Origin: Methylorubrum rhodinum
GTDB taxonomy: Bacteria; Pseudomonadota; Alphaproteobacteria; Rhizobiales; Beijerinckiaceae
Direction: 5' to 3'
DNA: 64,000 nt
Assembly: GCF_014199935.1 (NCBI RefSeq)
Contig: NZ_JACHOP010000018.1
Coordinates: forward strand, 1 to 64,000
Part shown: positions 21,704-30,295 of the stretch, piece after piece
How the letters are laid out: each line of letters starts with the position of its first letter
How positions within the stretch are numbered: the stretch's first letter is position 1
Made by a program: the position numbers and the translations under genes
Notes under the pieces: model-generated
Told to the model about the DNA's origin: nothing
The model's input: only the letters and a program-made list of their open reading frames with translations
Database searches by the model: none

Positions 21704-22204
21704 GCGGCGGTCGTTCCGCCCGCAGCGGCCGAAAGGGCCGCGCGTTTCCCTCCCCCTTGTGGGGAGGGGGAGGGGTGGGGGTGGTGCCGGATGAGGCTCA
21801 GCGGTGCCTTCTGCACCACCCCCACCCCGAACCCCTCCCCACAAGGGGGAGGGGACCCGGGCCACGTCCTGCGCCGACAGGTTTCGGCACCGTCGCGCTG
21901 CCCCTCTCCCGCCTGCTCCGCAGGCACCCTCCCCCGCAGAGGGGGGAGGGCATATCCGTCGGGCTCTACGAGGCGTCGCATCATCCCCCCGCTCTACCCG
22001 CCGCCGCGCGGGCGGGCGAGGGCTCGGCTTGTTTTGGCCGCAAAGCCGCGCGATCCGCTGGCACCGCGGGGCGTCAATCGCCGGTGGGCCGAGCCCCGTG
22101 CCGTGGTGTGGGCGCCTTGCGGGGGCGGGGCCCCGCCGATACGACTCTGGCCGACCGCTCTCGCCGTCATCTCGTTCCGCCTTCGCCGGTCCAAGAAAAG
22201 CCCG
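21704..22204. other. Intergenic region with large palindromic repeats
   Basis: About 500 bases between divergent genes. It holds a long inverted repeat (21748-21854) and a second GC-rich palindromic stretch near 21897-21950 (arms around CCCTCTCC and GGAGGGCA). The rest, 21960-22200, may include the upstream part of the next gene if it starts at GTG 22103 or 22106. No separate gene is seen. Confidence 0.5.
21748..21854. repeat. Long inverted repeat, about 40-base arms
   Basis: The left arm starts CCCTCCCCCTTGTGGGGAGG and ends GGTGGGGGTGGTGC. The right arm starts GCACCACCCCCACCCC and ends CCTCCCCACAAGGGGGAGGG. The arms pair over about 40 bases with only three or four mismatches, around a 25-base loop, and each arm contains its own small hairpin. 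Shorter relatives (CCCTCCCCCGCGGAGGG-type) occur at 31283-31310. Confidence 0.75.
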
Positions 22205-25111
22205 TTGCGCACTTTGTCCCCGGCCCTCGCGGCCCTGACGGTTCTGGCCGGCCTCGTGGCCGGCCTCCTCGGGGCCCTCACGCCCGCCCACGCGGTGGAG
22301 GCCGTGCGCGTCACCCTCGACGCGCCCGCCTTGGACCTGACGCCGATGATCGAGCGCTACCGCTCGGACGGCGAGATGATCCAGATCTCCACCGCCCCGG
22401 GCAAGGACGGCATCGTGCGGCGCATCGCGGTCAAGGCCCGCGAGCCCGGCGCCCGGCCCGACTGGATGGTGTTCGCGCTCACCAACGACACCGACGAGCA
22501 GATCGACCGGCTGCTGGTGGCCCCGCATTTCCGCCTCGTCGGCTCCGGCGTGGTCTGGCCCGATCTCGGCGGCTCGCGCATCGCCGCGATCACCGCGAGC
22601 GAGGGCATCCGCCCCGAGCGCGACGAGAGCCTGGAGGCCGACCAGTTCCTGATCACCATCGATCCGGGCACCACGGTCACCTACGTCGCCGAGCTGAAAG
22701 GCCCCAACGTCCCTCAGGTCTACCTCTGGGACCAGGACGCCTACCGCAAAAAGACCGCCGGGCTGACGCTCTACAAGGGCATCATCATCGGCATCAGTGG
22801 GCTGCTCGCGCTGTTCCTGACGATCATCTTCGTCGTGAAGGGCGCGATCATCTTCCCCGCCGCCGCCGCCCTGTCCTGGGCGGTGCTCGCCTATGCCTGC
22901 ATCGATTTCGGCTTCCTGCAGCGCGTCTTCCCCGTCACCGAGAGCGCGGAGCGGATCTACCGGGCGTCCGCCGAGGCGGTGCTCGGCGCCACCCTGCTGG
23001 TGTTCCTGTTCGCCTATCTCAACCTGTCGCGCTGGCACGTGCGCTACAGCCACGTCGCCTTCTTCTGGCTGATCTTCCTCGCCGGCCTCGTCGGGCTCGC
23101 GGTGTTCGATCCCCCCGTCGCCGCGGGCGTGGCGCGCATTTCCATGGCGGCGGTGGCCGGCGTCGGGCTGATGCTGATCCTGTATCTGGCCGTCCACAAC
23201 GGCTACGACCGGGCGATCCTGCTGGTGCCGACGTGGCTGCTGCTGCTGTTCTGGGTGGTGGCGGCGGGCTTCGCCATCACCGGGCAGATCGGCTCGGATC
23301 TCGTCCAGCCGGCGCTGATCGGCGGCCTCGTGCTAATCGTCATGCTGATCGGCTTCACGGTGATGCAGCACGCCTTCGCGGGCGGGGGCCTGAGCCACAG
23401 CCTCGTCTCCGACACCGAGCGCCGGGCACTCGCCCTGATGGGCGCGGGCGACATCGTGTTCGACTGGGACGTGCCGGGCGACCGGGTCTTCGCCGGCCCG
23501 GAGATCGAAGCGCAACTCGGCCTCAAGCGCGGCGCGCTCGAAGGGCCCGCCGCCAACTGGCTGGGGCTCCTCCATCCCTTCGACGTCGAGCGCTACTCGG
23601 CGGCCCTCGACACGGTGATCGAGGAGCGGCGCGGCCGCATCGTCCACGATTTCCGCCTGCGCTCGGCGGCCGGCCCCTACGCGTGGTACCGGCTGAAGGC
23701 GCGCCCCGTGATCGGCACCGACGGCGAGGTGATCCGCATCGTCGGCACCATCAGCGACGTCACCGAACTGAAGACCGCCGAGGAGCGCCTGCTGCACGAC
23801 GCGGTGCACGACAGCCTCACCGGCCTGCCGAACCGCGAATTGCTGCACGATCGGCTCGACGCGGCCCTCGCACTCGCGAGCCAGGACGCGCGGCTGAAGC
23901 CCGCGGTGATCGTGCTCGACATCGACCGGTTCAAGGCGATCAACGACGCCATCGGCCTCTCGGCCGGCGATTCGATCCTGCTCACCCTGTCGCGCCGGCT
24001 CGGGCGGCTCCTGCGCCCGCAGGACACGCTGGCGCGGGTGGCGGGCGACGAGTTCGCCGTGATCCTGCTGTCCGAGCGCGAGCCCGACCGCATCCTCGCC
24101 TTCGCCGAGATGATCCGGCGCGCCATCGCCACGCCCGTGACCTACGCCGACCGCGAGGTGTTCCTCACGGTCTCCGTCGGCGTCGTGCTCTACGAGGCCG
24201 GGCCCGGCAATGCCGGCCAGCCGAAGCGCGACGAAGTGGTCAAGAGCGCGCAGATGGCGATGATCCAGGCCAAGCGCGGCGGCGGCGACCGCATCGAGAT
24301 CTTCCGCGCCAACATGCGCACCGAGCGCTCCGACCGGCTGATGCTGGAGGCCGACCTGCGCAAGGCGCTGGAGCGCAACGAGATCCGCGTGCTGTTCCAG
24401 CCGATCGTGCGCCTCGAAGACCGGACGGTGGCGGGCTTCGAGACGCTGCTGCGCTGGGACCACCCCAAGCTCGGGCGCATCCCGCCCGCGACCTTCCTGC
24501 CGGTGGCGGAGGAGACCGGGGTCATCGTCGCGCTCGGCAACTTCGCCATCGAGCGCACGGCGCTGGAACTCGCCGCGTGGCAGCGCTCGCTCGACGTCGA
24601 GCCGCCGATCTTCGCCTCCGTCAACGTCTCCTCGCGCCAACTCCTGCGCCACGACCTCCTGCACGACGTGAAGACGGTGATCGCCCGCACCGGCGTGCTG
24701 CCGGGCTCGCTCAAGCTGGAGCTGAGCGAGGGGCTGGTGATGGAGAACCCCGAATACGCCGCCCAGATGCTCGCCCGCATCCACGACCTCGGCGCGGGCT
24801 TAAGCCTCGACGATTTCGGTACCGGCTACTCGGCTTTGGCCTATCTCCAGCGCTTTCCGTTCGACACGTTGAAGATCGACCATAGCTTCGTGCGCCAGAT
24901 GGGCCAGGGCCGCACCGCGATGCTGCGCTCCCTCATGCGGATGGCGCAGGAACTCGGCCTCGCCGTCGTCGCCGAGGGCGCGGAATCGGAGGAGGATGCG
25001 CAAGGGTTGCAGGAACTCGGCTGCGACTACGCGCAGGGGGCGGCCTTCGGCGAGCCGATGACCATGCTCCAGGCCCGCCAGCTCGTCGGCGCCGCGCCGG
25101 AAGCCGCCTGA
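22205..25111 (+). CDS. Membrane PAS-GGDEF-EAL protein (cyclic-di-GMP signalling)
   Basis: About 968 residues from TTG 22205, chosen because it directly begins a signal peptide (RTLSPALAALTVLAGLVAGL, then PAHA). GTG at 22103 or 22106 is possible, and the frame runs open much further upstream. Domains: periplasmic sensor of about 150 residues, roughly seven membrane helices (about 190-400), PAS, GGDEF with the variant AGDEF, and EAL with the variant ETLLRW. Retained downstream EAL residues (NVSSRQL, LDDFGTGYSAL, LKIDHSF) suggest phosphodiesterase activity may persist. Whether it makes, breaks or only senses cyclic di-GMP is open. Confidence 0.88.
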   Translation: MRTLSPALAALTVLAGLVAGLLGALTPAHAVEAVRVTLDAPALDLTPMIERYRSDGEMIQISTAPGKDGIVRRIAVKAREPGARPDWMVFALTNDTDEQIDRLLVAPHFRLVGSGVVWPDLGGSRIAAITASEGIRPERDESLEADQFLITIDPGTTVTYVAELKGPNVPQVYLWDQDAYRKKTAGLTLYKGIIIGISGLLALFLTIIFVVKGAIIFPAAAALSWAVLAYACIDFGFLQRVFPVTESAERIYRASAEAVLGATLLVFLFAYLNLSRWHVRYSHVAFFWLIFLAGLVGLAVFDPPVAAGVARISMAAVAGVGLMLILYLAVHNGYDRAILLVPTWLLLLFWVVAAGFAITGQIGSDLVQPALIGGLVLIVMLIGFTVMQHAFAGGGLSHSLVSDTERRALALMGAGDIVFDWDVPGDRVFAGPEIEAQLGLKRGALEGPAANWLGLLHPFDVERYSAALDTVIEERRGRIVHDFRLRSAAGPYAWYRLKARPVIGTDGEVIRIVGTISDVTELKTAEERLLHDAVHDSLTGLPNRELLHDRLDAALALASQDARLKPAVIVLDIDRFKAINDAIGLSAGDSILLTLSRRLGRLLRPQDTLARVAGDEFAVILLSEREPDRILAFAEMIRRAIATPVTYADREVFLTVSVGVVLYEAGPGNAGQPKRDEVVKSAQMAMIQAKRGGGDRIEIFRANMRTERSDRLMLEADLRKALERNEIRVLFQPIVRLEDRTVAGFETLLRWDHPKLGRIPPATFLPVAEETGVIVALGNFAIERTALELAAWQRSLDVEPPIFASVNVSSRQLLRHDLLHDVKTVIARTGVLPGSLKLELSEGLVMENPEYAAQMLARIHDLGAGLSLDDFGTGYSALAYLQRFPFDTLKIDHSFVRQMGQGRTAMLRSLMRMAQELGLAVVAEGAESEEDAQGLQELGCDYAQGAAFGEPMTMLQARQLVGAAPEAA

Positions 25112-25233
25112 TCCCGACCGGATACGGCGAGGCGCGGCAACGGCTTAAACCTCCCTTAACCATAAGCCGCCATGGTCACGCTCAAGTGTCCGGGGCGCTG
25201 AACGCGCAGTCCCGGCCGGCCCGAGGATGAGCG

Positions 25234-25596
25234 ATGAACGAGGCGCACAGACGCAGGGAACCGGGAAGCGGCGGCAGCGCGGTGCGGCGCCTGATGGCGC
25301 GCCCGATCCGCGCGCAGATCGCCGGCGCCGCCCAACCCCGCACGCCCGCCCCCGCGAGCGAGACCGCGCCGACGGCCCCGCCCGCGGCCTCGGCCGAGAC
25401 CGAGGCGCAGGATCTCGTGCGCCTGCGCATGGAAATCCTGATGATGAAGGCGGCGCTCGCCGCCGAGCGGCGCGAGAGCGAGGCCCTCCGTTCCAGCCTC
25501 GGCCTGACCGCCGCCGACATGCTCGGCGACGAGGCCCGGGCCGAGCGCGAGCGCTGGGTCGCCCTGGTCGGGCGCCTGATCCACGGCGGGCTCTGA
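25234..25596 (+). CDS. Hypothetical protein with C-terminal coiled coil (120 aa)
   Basis: Begins MNEAHRRREPGSGGSAVRRL. A Pro/Ala-rich middle (about residues 30-57) is followed by a helical, charged stretch LVRLRMEILMMKAALAAERR that looks like a coiled coil. No known domain. It lies between the GGDEF-EAL gene and the reductase-like gene on the same strand. Confidence 0.6.
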   Translation: MNEAHRRREPGSGGSAVRRLMARPIRAQIAGAAQPRTPAPASETAPTAPPAASAETEAQDLVRLRMEILMMKAALAAERRESEALRSSLGLTAADMLGDEARAERERWVALVGRLIHGGL

Positions 25597-25661
25597 CGGG
25601 TCCGCCCGCGGACCGGCTCACCCTCTTTCCTCCCAAAAGAATCCGGAGCGGGTTGCCCGCC

Positions 25662-26618
25662 ATGCGTGCTCCCACGAGCGCCCGTTGCTCCCTCGTCGTC
25701 AACGGCCAGACCCTGCGGGTCTCGCCCGGGGACACCTCGCTCGAGACGGCGCTCGCCGACGGGGTGATCGCCCCGCTCCAGGGCCTGCACGGCGCCGTCC
25801 TGATGGGGCAGGCCGCCGCCCCGTCCGGTCGGCGCCTCGCCGCCCGCGCCCGGCGCGCGGAAAACCCGACGGTGTCGGTGCCCGACGCCGCCCCGCTGCT
25901 TCATGCCGTCAGGACGCCGGCCCGCCCGCTCGTGCGGCGCACCGGCAGCGTCGATGCCGTCACGGCGCTGGGGCCCCGCGTGCTCCAGCTCGTCGTCGCC
26001 CTGGAGCGGCGTCTTGCGGTCGAGCCCGGCGATCAGGTCTGCGTCACGCTGGACGGCGGGCGCCCGGTGACGCTGGCGCCGACGCTGAGCGTCGAGGGCG
26101 GGGCGGAACTCAACGAGCTGGTGTTCCACCTGCACGGCGAGTGCCCGGAGGATCTGGAGGCGTTGTTCGGCGCCGTGCCGGTCCCCGGCACGCCGGTGAA
26201 GGCGAAGGGGCCGCTCGGCCACGGCACCTACCGCCCCGGCGGCGGACGCCTCGTGCTGGTCGCCGCCGAGACCGGGTTCGCCGGCGTCTGGGCGATCGCG
26301 CGCGCCGCCCGCTACATCGAGCCGGCCCGCGAGGTCTGCCTCGTCGTCGGCGCCCGCGATCCCCTCGACCTCTACATGCGCCCGGCGCTGGAATGGCTGC
26401 GGGCGACCGGCGTCAGCCGCATCACGCTGGCGGCCGACCGCCACCGCCAGCGCCCGCCGGACGTGCGCCCCGGCCCGCTCACCGCCCACGTGCCCACCCT
26501 GCGCACCACGGACGCCGTCCACGCCTCCGGCTGCGCCTCGACGGTTGGCGCGGTGGAGGTGCTCGCCGCCGCCGCCGGGGCGCGGTTCTACCCGATCCCG
26601 CTCGCGCCGGGGGCGTGA
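25662..26618 (+). CDS. Ferredoxin-NADP reductase-like protein with a cysteine-free ferredoxin domain
   Basis: 318 residues from ATG 25662. The N-terminal 70 residues resemble a plant-type 2Fe-2S domain (CSLVVNGQTLRVSPGDTSLE), but the stretch where four cluster cysteines belong reads PLQGLHGAVLMGQAAAPSG, with none. An FAD-like barrel follows (LQLVVALERRLAVEPGD, GTYRPGG) and then a nucleotide-binding domain (LVLVAAETGFAGVWAIARAA, CLVVGARDPLDLYM). The overall plan matches oxygenase reductases of the MmoC type, but the cluster site is lost. Electron transfer, if any, must be flavin-only. Partner unknown. Confidence 0.7.
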   Translation: MRAPTSARCSLVVNGQTLRVSPGDTSLETALADGVIAPLQGLHGAVLMGQAAAPSGRRLAARARRAENPTVSVPDAAPLLHAVRTPARPLVRRTGSVDAVTALGPRVLQLVVALERRLAVEPGDQVCVTLDGGRPVTLAPTLSVEGGAELNELVFHLHGECPEDLEALFGAVPVPGTPVKAKGPLGHGTYRPGGGRLVLVAAETGFAGVWAIARAARYIEPAREVCLVVGARDPLDLYMRPALEWLRATGVSRITLAADRHRQRPPDVRPGPLTAHVPTLRTTDAVHASGCASTVGAVEVLAAAAGARFYPIPLAPGA

Positions 26619-26928
26619 GGCACCGGTCGCCCGGCGAACGCACGGAACGGGACCATCGGTCATGGTCCGTGCGGCTCGGTATCGGATGCTCGATCGACCG
26701 GTGGCGCTCCCAGGAAGAACCGGACCGGGTGCGCCGGGCTCTCGACGGTTCCTGCGCGACGTCCGGCCTCGTGACCCGTGCGTGCGGCATGGCCGGCGTG
26801 CCGGAGGCCCACATCCGCCACCGCCGGGGTGATCGCCGCACGCTGCCCCGCGCCGACCGTGCCTCCCGCCGAGCAGAGGCCCGGCGGAGGAGCGATCCCG
26901 TGGGCGCGGGATGGGAACGGTGGGGCGG
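26619..26928. other. Intergenic region with a hairpin repeat
   Basis: 310 bases between the reductase-like gene and the 3' end of the exporter. The first part (26629-26700) is copy C of hairpin repeat family B. The rest has no convincing gene or site. Confidence 0.5.
26629..26690. repeat. Hairpin repeat family B, copy C
   Basis: Core GCACGGAACGGGACC then ATC then GGTCATGGTCCGTGC forms an imperfect hairpin, flanked by CCGGCGAAC on the left and GGCTCGGTATC on the right. Related copies are at 35582-35660 and 57361-57435. Confidence 0.6.
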
Positions 26929-28002
26929 TCAGACGATGCCGAGCACGCGGATCAGAGCGAGACTCACGACGAGCAGGAGCACGAGGGAACCGGTGACGGC
27001 CAGCGTGACGCGGACGCCGACGCGGGCCAGGACGCGGACGTCCACGCCGAGGCCGAGGGCGGCCATCGAGACGACCGTGAGGACGCCCGCGACCCGCCTG
27101 ATCGGGGGCAGGATCGTTTCCGGCACGAGGCCGAGCGAGCGGAGCATCGCGAGCGCCAGGAAGCCGAGGATGAACCACGGGACCAGCTTGGCGAAGCCGA
27201 GCCGCCGCGGGCCGGCCTTGCCCGTCGCTCCGTCGCTCGGGAGATGCGGGGCGATGAGGGCGAAGACGACCACGACGGGGCCGAGCATCAGCACCCGGAC
27301 GAGTTTGACGAGCGTCCCGACCTGGGTCGCGAGCAACCCCACCGGCACGGTGGCGGCGAGGACCTGCGGCACCGCGTAGACGGTCAGTCCCGCCAGCACC
27401 CCGTACTGGTGCTCGCTGAGCCCCATCAGCGGCACGACGAGCGGCAGCCCGAGCACCATCAGGACGCCGAGCACGGCGGTGAAGGCGATCGCGGCCGTCA
27501 CGTCGCGGGCCTCGGCGCCGATCACCGGGGCGACCGCGGCGATGGCCGAATTGCCGCAGATGGCGTTGCCGGCCGCCACCAGGATGGCCATGCGCGTCGG
27601 CAGCCCGAGGCCGCGGCAGATGCCGTAGCTGGCCCCGATCGTCAGCAGCACGGTCGCGACGATGCCGGTCAGAAGCGCAGGGCCGGACGCCACGATCGCC
27701 CCGAGGCTGATCGAGGCGCCGAGCAGCACGACGGCCACCTCCAGCACCTGTTTGGCCGAGAAGGCGATCCCGGCGCGGAAGCGCTCGCCCGGCACCCAGA
27801 CCGTCCGCAGGGCGATGCCGAGCAGGATCGCGATGACCAGGGCCTCGATATAGGGATGGCCGGTGAGGTGTTCCTCCACCGCCTGCACAGCGAGCGCCGC
27901 CACCGTGATCGCGAGGCAGACCAGGAGACCGGGGAGCAGCGAGGAGGATCGGCCGACGAGCACGGCGGGCCGCGCGGCCTTCGCGGGCGCTTCGGCGCTC
28001 AT
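26929..28002 (-). CDS. YeiH-family putative sulfate/sulfite exporter
   Basis: 357 residues, about ten membrane helices. Carries the family's core (AFSAKQVLEVAVVLLGASIS, NAICGNSAIAAVAPVIGA, VYAVPQVLAAT). The family is annotated as putative sulfate exporters; members near sulfonate-degrading genes are thought to remove sulfite or sulfate released in the cytoplasm. ATG 28002 has an upstream GGGAG site; the open frame continues to 28350 but the extension is not membrane-like. Its neighbour SuyAB makes sulfite, which supports a sulfite-export role here by context. Confidence 0.83.
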   Translation of the reverse strand: MSAEAPAKAARPAVLVGRSSSLLPGLLVCLAITVAALAVQAVEEHLTGHPYIEALVIAILLGIALRTVWVPGERFRAGIAFSAKQVLEVAVVLLGASISLGAIVASGPALLTGIVATVLLTIGASYGICRGLGLPTRMAILVAAGNAICGNSAIAAVAPVIGAEARDVTAAIAFTAVLGVLMVLGLPLVVPLMGLSEHQYGVLAGLTVYAVPQVLAATVPVGLLATQVGTLVKLVRVLMLGPVVVVFALIAPHLPSDGATGKAGPRRLGFAKLVPWFILGFLALAMLRSLGLVPETILPPIRRVAGVLTVVSMAALGLGVDVRVLARVGVRVTLAVTGSLVLLLVVSLALIRVLGIV

Positions 28003-28025
28003 GGAGCCGGTCTCCCGAGGCGAGG

Positions 28026-28039
28026 GAAGAAAGTTCTTC
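28026..28039. promoter_or_regulatory. Small inverted repeat upstream of the exporter gene
   Basis: GAAGAA-AG-TTCTTC, 24 bases before the exporter start. A second one, CGCGA-TAT-TCGCG, is at 28123-28135. Either may be an operator; neither matches the sulfonate-cluster palindrome. Confidence 0.35.
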
Positions 28040-28137
28040 TTTGCGCATCCATGAAAGAACGAACATCCCCATTCCAGCGAAAAATCGAAACGTCGCGTCC
28101 ATTGCTGGAGGCTGTCGCGAACGCGATATTCGCGATC

Positions 28138-28389
28138 ATGCGCACGCCCTCCGATCTGTCGCCGTCTGCCTTCGATCCGTTCGGTGAGCCGGTCGATTCG
28201 CGCTGCGTCGACGCGGCCGCGCCGGTGAAGCATCGGGCGCGCAACGTCGCCGTCGTGGTCTTCTGGGGCTTGGCTCTCCTCTTCGTCGTGGGGCGCATCC
28301 ATTTCGGTGCCGGGCCCGCCGCGCCGGGGAGCGAGACGGCCGCGGCCCACGTCCAGGCCCAGGCGCCCGCCGCGATCCAGATCCGCTAG
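28138..28389 (+). CDS. Small single-pass membrane protein (83 aa), unknown
   Basis: Begins MRTPSDLSPSAFDPFGEPVD. One membrane helix (NVAVVVFWGLALLFVVGRI) and a short Ala/Gln-rich tail (SETAAAHVQAQAPAAIQIR). A start 87 bases upstream (MKERTSPFQRK, 28051) is equally open. Divergent from the exporter and convergent with the GntR gene. No domain recognised. Confidence 0.5.
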   Translation: MRTPSDLSPSAFDPFGEPVDSRCVDAAAPVKHRARNVAVVVFWGLALLFVVGRIHFGAGPAAPGSETAAAHVQAQAPAAIQIR

Positions 28390-28416
28390 GATACTTCGCG
28401 GGGCATCGTGCCCCGG

Positions 28417-29169
28417 TCAGCGCAGGACCGAGCGGTAGTGAACGTCCTGCGTCAGGCAGGTCGAGAGGCGCCACTCGACCGGCCGCTCTTCCAGATCGAC
28501 GGCGACGCGGTCGATCTCCAGCGCCGGCGTGCCCTGCGCCACCGCAAGCAGCCCGGCCTCCCGCTCCGCCAGCGCCACCGCCTTCAGACGCTCGTTGGCG
28601 GTCGCGATCGTGATGCCGTAGCGGATCGCGTAGAGGCTGTAGAGGGTGTTGGGCAGTTCGAGGCCCGCGATGCCGGGAAACAGGCTCGCCGGCACGCTGA
28701 TCGTCTCGCTGACGCAGAGCCGTCCGTCGATGGAGCGCACGCGCTCGATCCGCACCACGCGGGCGGTCCGCACGAGGTCGAGGCGCCCGCGCTCGTCCGC
28801 GCTGGCGGTGGCCTCGGCGATGGCCAGCACCCGGCTCGTCGGCATGCCGGTGCCGTCGCCGTCCGGGCGCAGCTTGAAGAAGCGGAAGACGCTCTGCTTG
28901 TCGTCGTGGTCGGCCACGAAGGTGCCGCGGCCCTGGCGGCGCACCAGCAGGCTGTCGGCCGTGAGGGCGTCGAGGGCCTTGCGCACCGTGCCCTGGCTGA
29001 CGCCGAGCTCGGCGGCCAGTTGCCCCTCGCTCGGCAGGATCTGTCCGGGCTGCCACACGGCGTCGGCGAGGCGCTTCAGCAGCGTGTCGTAGACTTGCCG
29101 GTAGAGCGGCCGAAAGCCGACCGCGTTGCCGCTCCCCGAACCCGCCTGCCCGTCCCCTGACCGTTCCAT
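28417..29169 (-). CDS. GntR/HutC-family regulator of sulfonate genes (SuyR-like)
   Basis: 250 residues. N-terminal GntR winged helix (PLYRQVYDTLLKRLADAVWQ, LPSEGQLAAELGVSQGTVRKAL) and C-terminal UTRA ligand domain (about residues 95-240, with RVRSIDGRLCVSETISVP). Same strand as and just downstream of comC, slcC and suyAB. Sulfolactate loci elsewhere carry regulators in this position. HutC-type members bind short palindromes; the repeated GTCTTATATAAGAC-like sites in this cluster are the obvious candidates. Start ATG 29169 is taken; a longer frame to 29289 is less likely. Confidence 0.85.
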   Translation of the reverse strand: MERSGDGQAGSGSGNAVGFRPLYRQVYDTLLKRLADAVWQPGQILPSEGQLAAELGVSQGTVRKALDALTADSLLVRRQGRGTFVADHDDKQSVFRFFKLRPDGDGTGMPTSRVLAIAEATASADERGRLDLVRTARVVRIERVRSIDGRLCVSETISVPASLFPGIAGLELPNTLYSLYAIRYGITIATANERLKAVALAEREAGLLAVAQGTPALEIDRVAVDLEERPVEWRLSTCLTQDVHYRSVLR

Positions 29170-29301
29170 GCCGTGACGACGCCGAGCCCCATCTGCGGGC
29201 AGAGCGTCGAAGGATGTGTCCAGCACCTCTCCCTCCCCTGGCTTACGTCGGCCTGCGCAGCGGAGCAATCGCAGGTTTTTCCTCCGCACAGGCGATCGTT
29301 T

Positions 29302-30291
29302 TCACAGCGCCCGGATCTCGGTGAGCAGCGCGTCCGGAAGGTCCAGACCCTCGGCGGCGGCCCGGCGGCGCAGCGCGAGGCGACGGGCGCCCGGAAGCCG
29401 GGCGCCGTCCTGCGCCTCGATGGAGGCGGCGAGCGCGGCGAAGCGCTCCGGACCGTCCGGGCTCAGGGCCGCCGCGTCGAGGGCCACGATGAGCTGGCCC
29501 GTGCCCGGCGGGTCCCCGTCCGCGTCGAGGAAGGACGAGGCCTCGCCGGCGAAGCGCGCCCCGACGAGGCCCGCGGCGAGCAGTTCCACCATCAGCGCGA
29601 GCGCCGTACCCTTGGCGTCGCCGAGCGGCACCATCGTGCCCGCGAGCGCGGCCTTCGCGTCGGTGGTGGGGCGCCCCTCCGCGTCGAGGGCCCAGCCCTC
29701 GGGGATCGCCTCGCTGCGCTTGGCCGCCCCGACGATGGTGGCGCGCGCCACCTTCGACAGGGCGAGATCGACGACGACGGGGGCCCGGCCCGGAAGCGGG
29801 CAGGCGAAGGCGAGCGGGTTGGTCCCGAACACCGCACGGGCCCCGCCCCAGGGCGCCATCGCGGCCGGCGTGTTGGCGAACAGGAGGGCGACGCAGCCGC
29901 GCTCGGCCAGCGCCTCGACCGGGCGGCCGGCCGCGCCGCAATGGTGCGAGCGGCGGATGCCGGCCGCGGCGATGCCCTGCTGGCGGGCCAGGTCCGGCAG
30001 CGCCTCCAGAGCGAGATCGATGGCCGGATAGGCGAAGCCGTGGGCGGCGTCCACCGCGAGCAGGCCCGGCCGCGGGCGCTCCAGGCGCGGCAGCGCGTCG
30101 CCGACGACCTTGCCCACGCGCACCTGCGCGCCGTAGGGCGCCACCCGCGACAGGCCGTGCCCCTTCAGCCCGCCCGCCTCGGCGCCGACCAGGGCGCGGG
30201 CGACGCTCGCTGCGGCGGCCGGCGCCGTCCCGCAGCGGACGAGGGCGTCGGCGGCGAGCGCTTCCGCCTCGGCGAGGGAGACCGTCGGCAT
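29302..30291 (-). CDS. comC: (R)-/L-sulfolactate dehydrogenase (ComC type, Ldh family)
   Basis: 329 residues of the malate/L-lactate dehydrogenase (Ldh2) family, not the classical LDH fold. Active-site region RRSHHCGAAGRPVEALAERG and the nucleotide-binding FGTNPLAFACPLPG are visible. In sulfolactate-degrading bacteria the ComC member reduces sulfopyruvate to (2R)-sulfolactate with NADPH; ureidoglycolate and malate enzymes are other members. The sulfonate role is assigned from its place next to slcC and suyAB. Four bases separate it from slcC. Confidence 0.8.
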   Translation of the reverse strand: MPTVSLAEAEALAADALVRCGTAPAAAASVARALVGAEAGGLKGHGLSRVAPYGAQVRVGKVVGDALPRLERPRPGLLAVDAAHGFAYPAIDLALEALPDLARQQGIAAAGIRRSHHCGAAGRPVEALAERGCVALLFANTPAAMAPWGGARAVFGTNPLAFACPLPGRAPVVVDLALSKVARATIVGAAKRSEAIPEGWALDAEGRPTTDAKAALAGTMVPLGDAKGTALALMVELLAAGLVGARFAGEASSFLDADGDPPGTGQLIVALDAAALSPDGPERFAALAASIEAQDGARLPGARRLALRRRAAAEGLDLPDALLTEIRAL

Positions 30292-30295
30292 GGGA

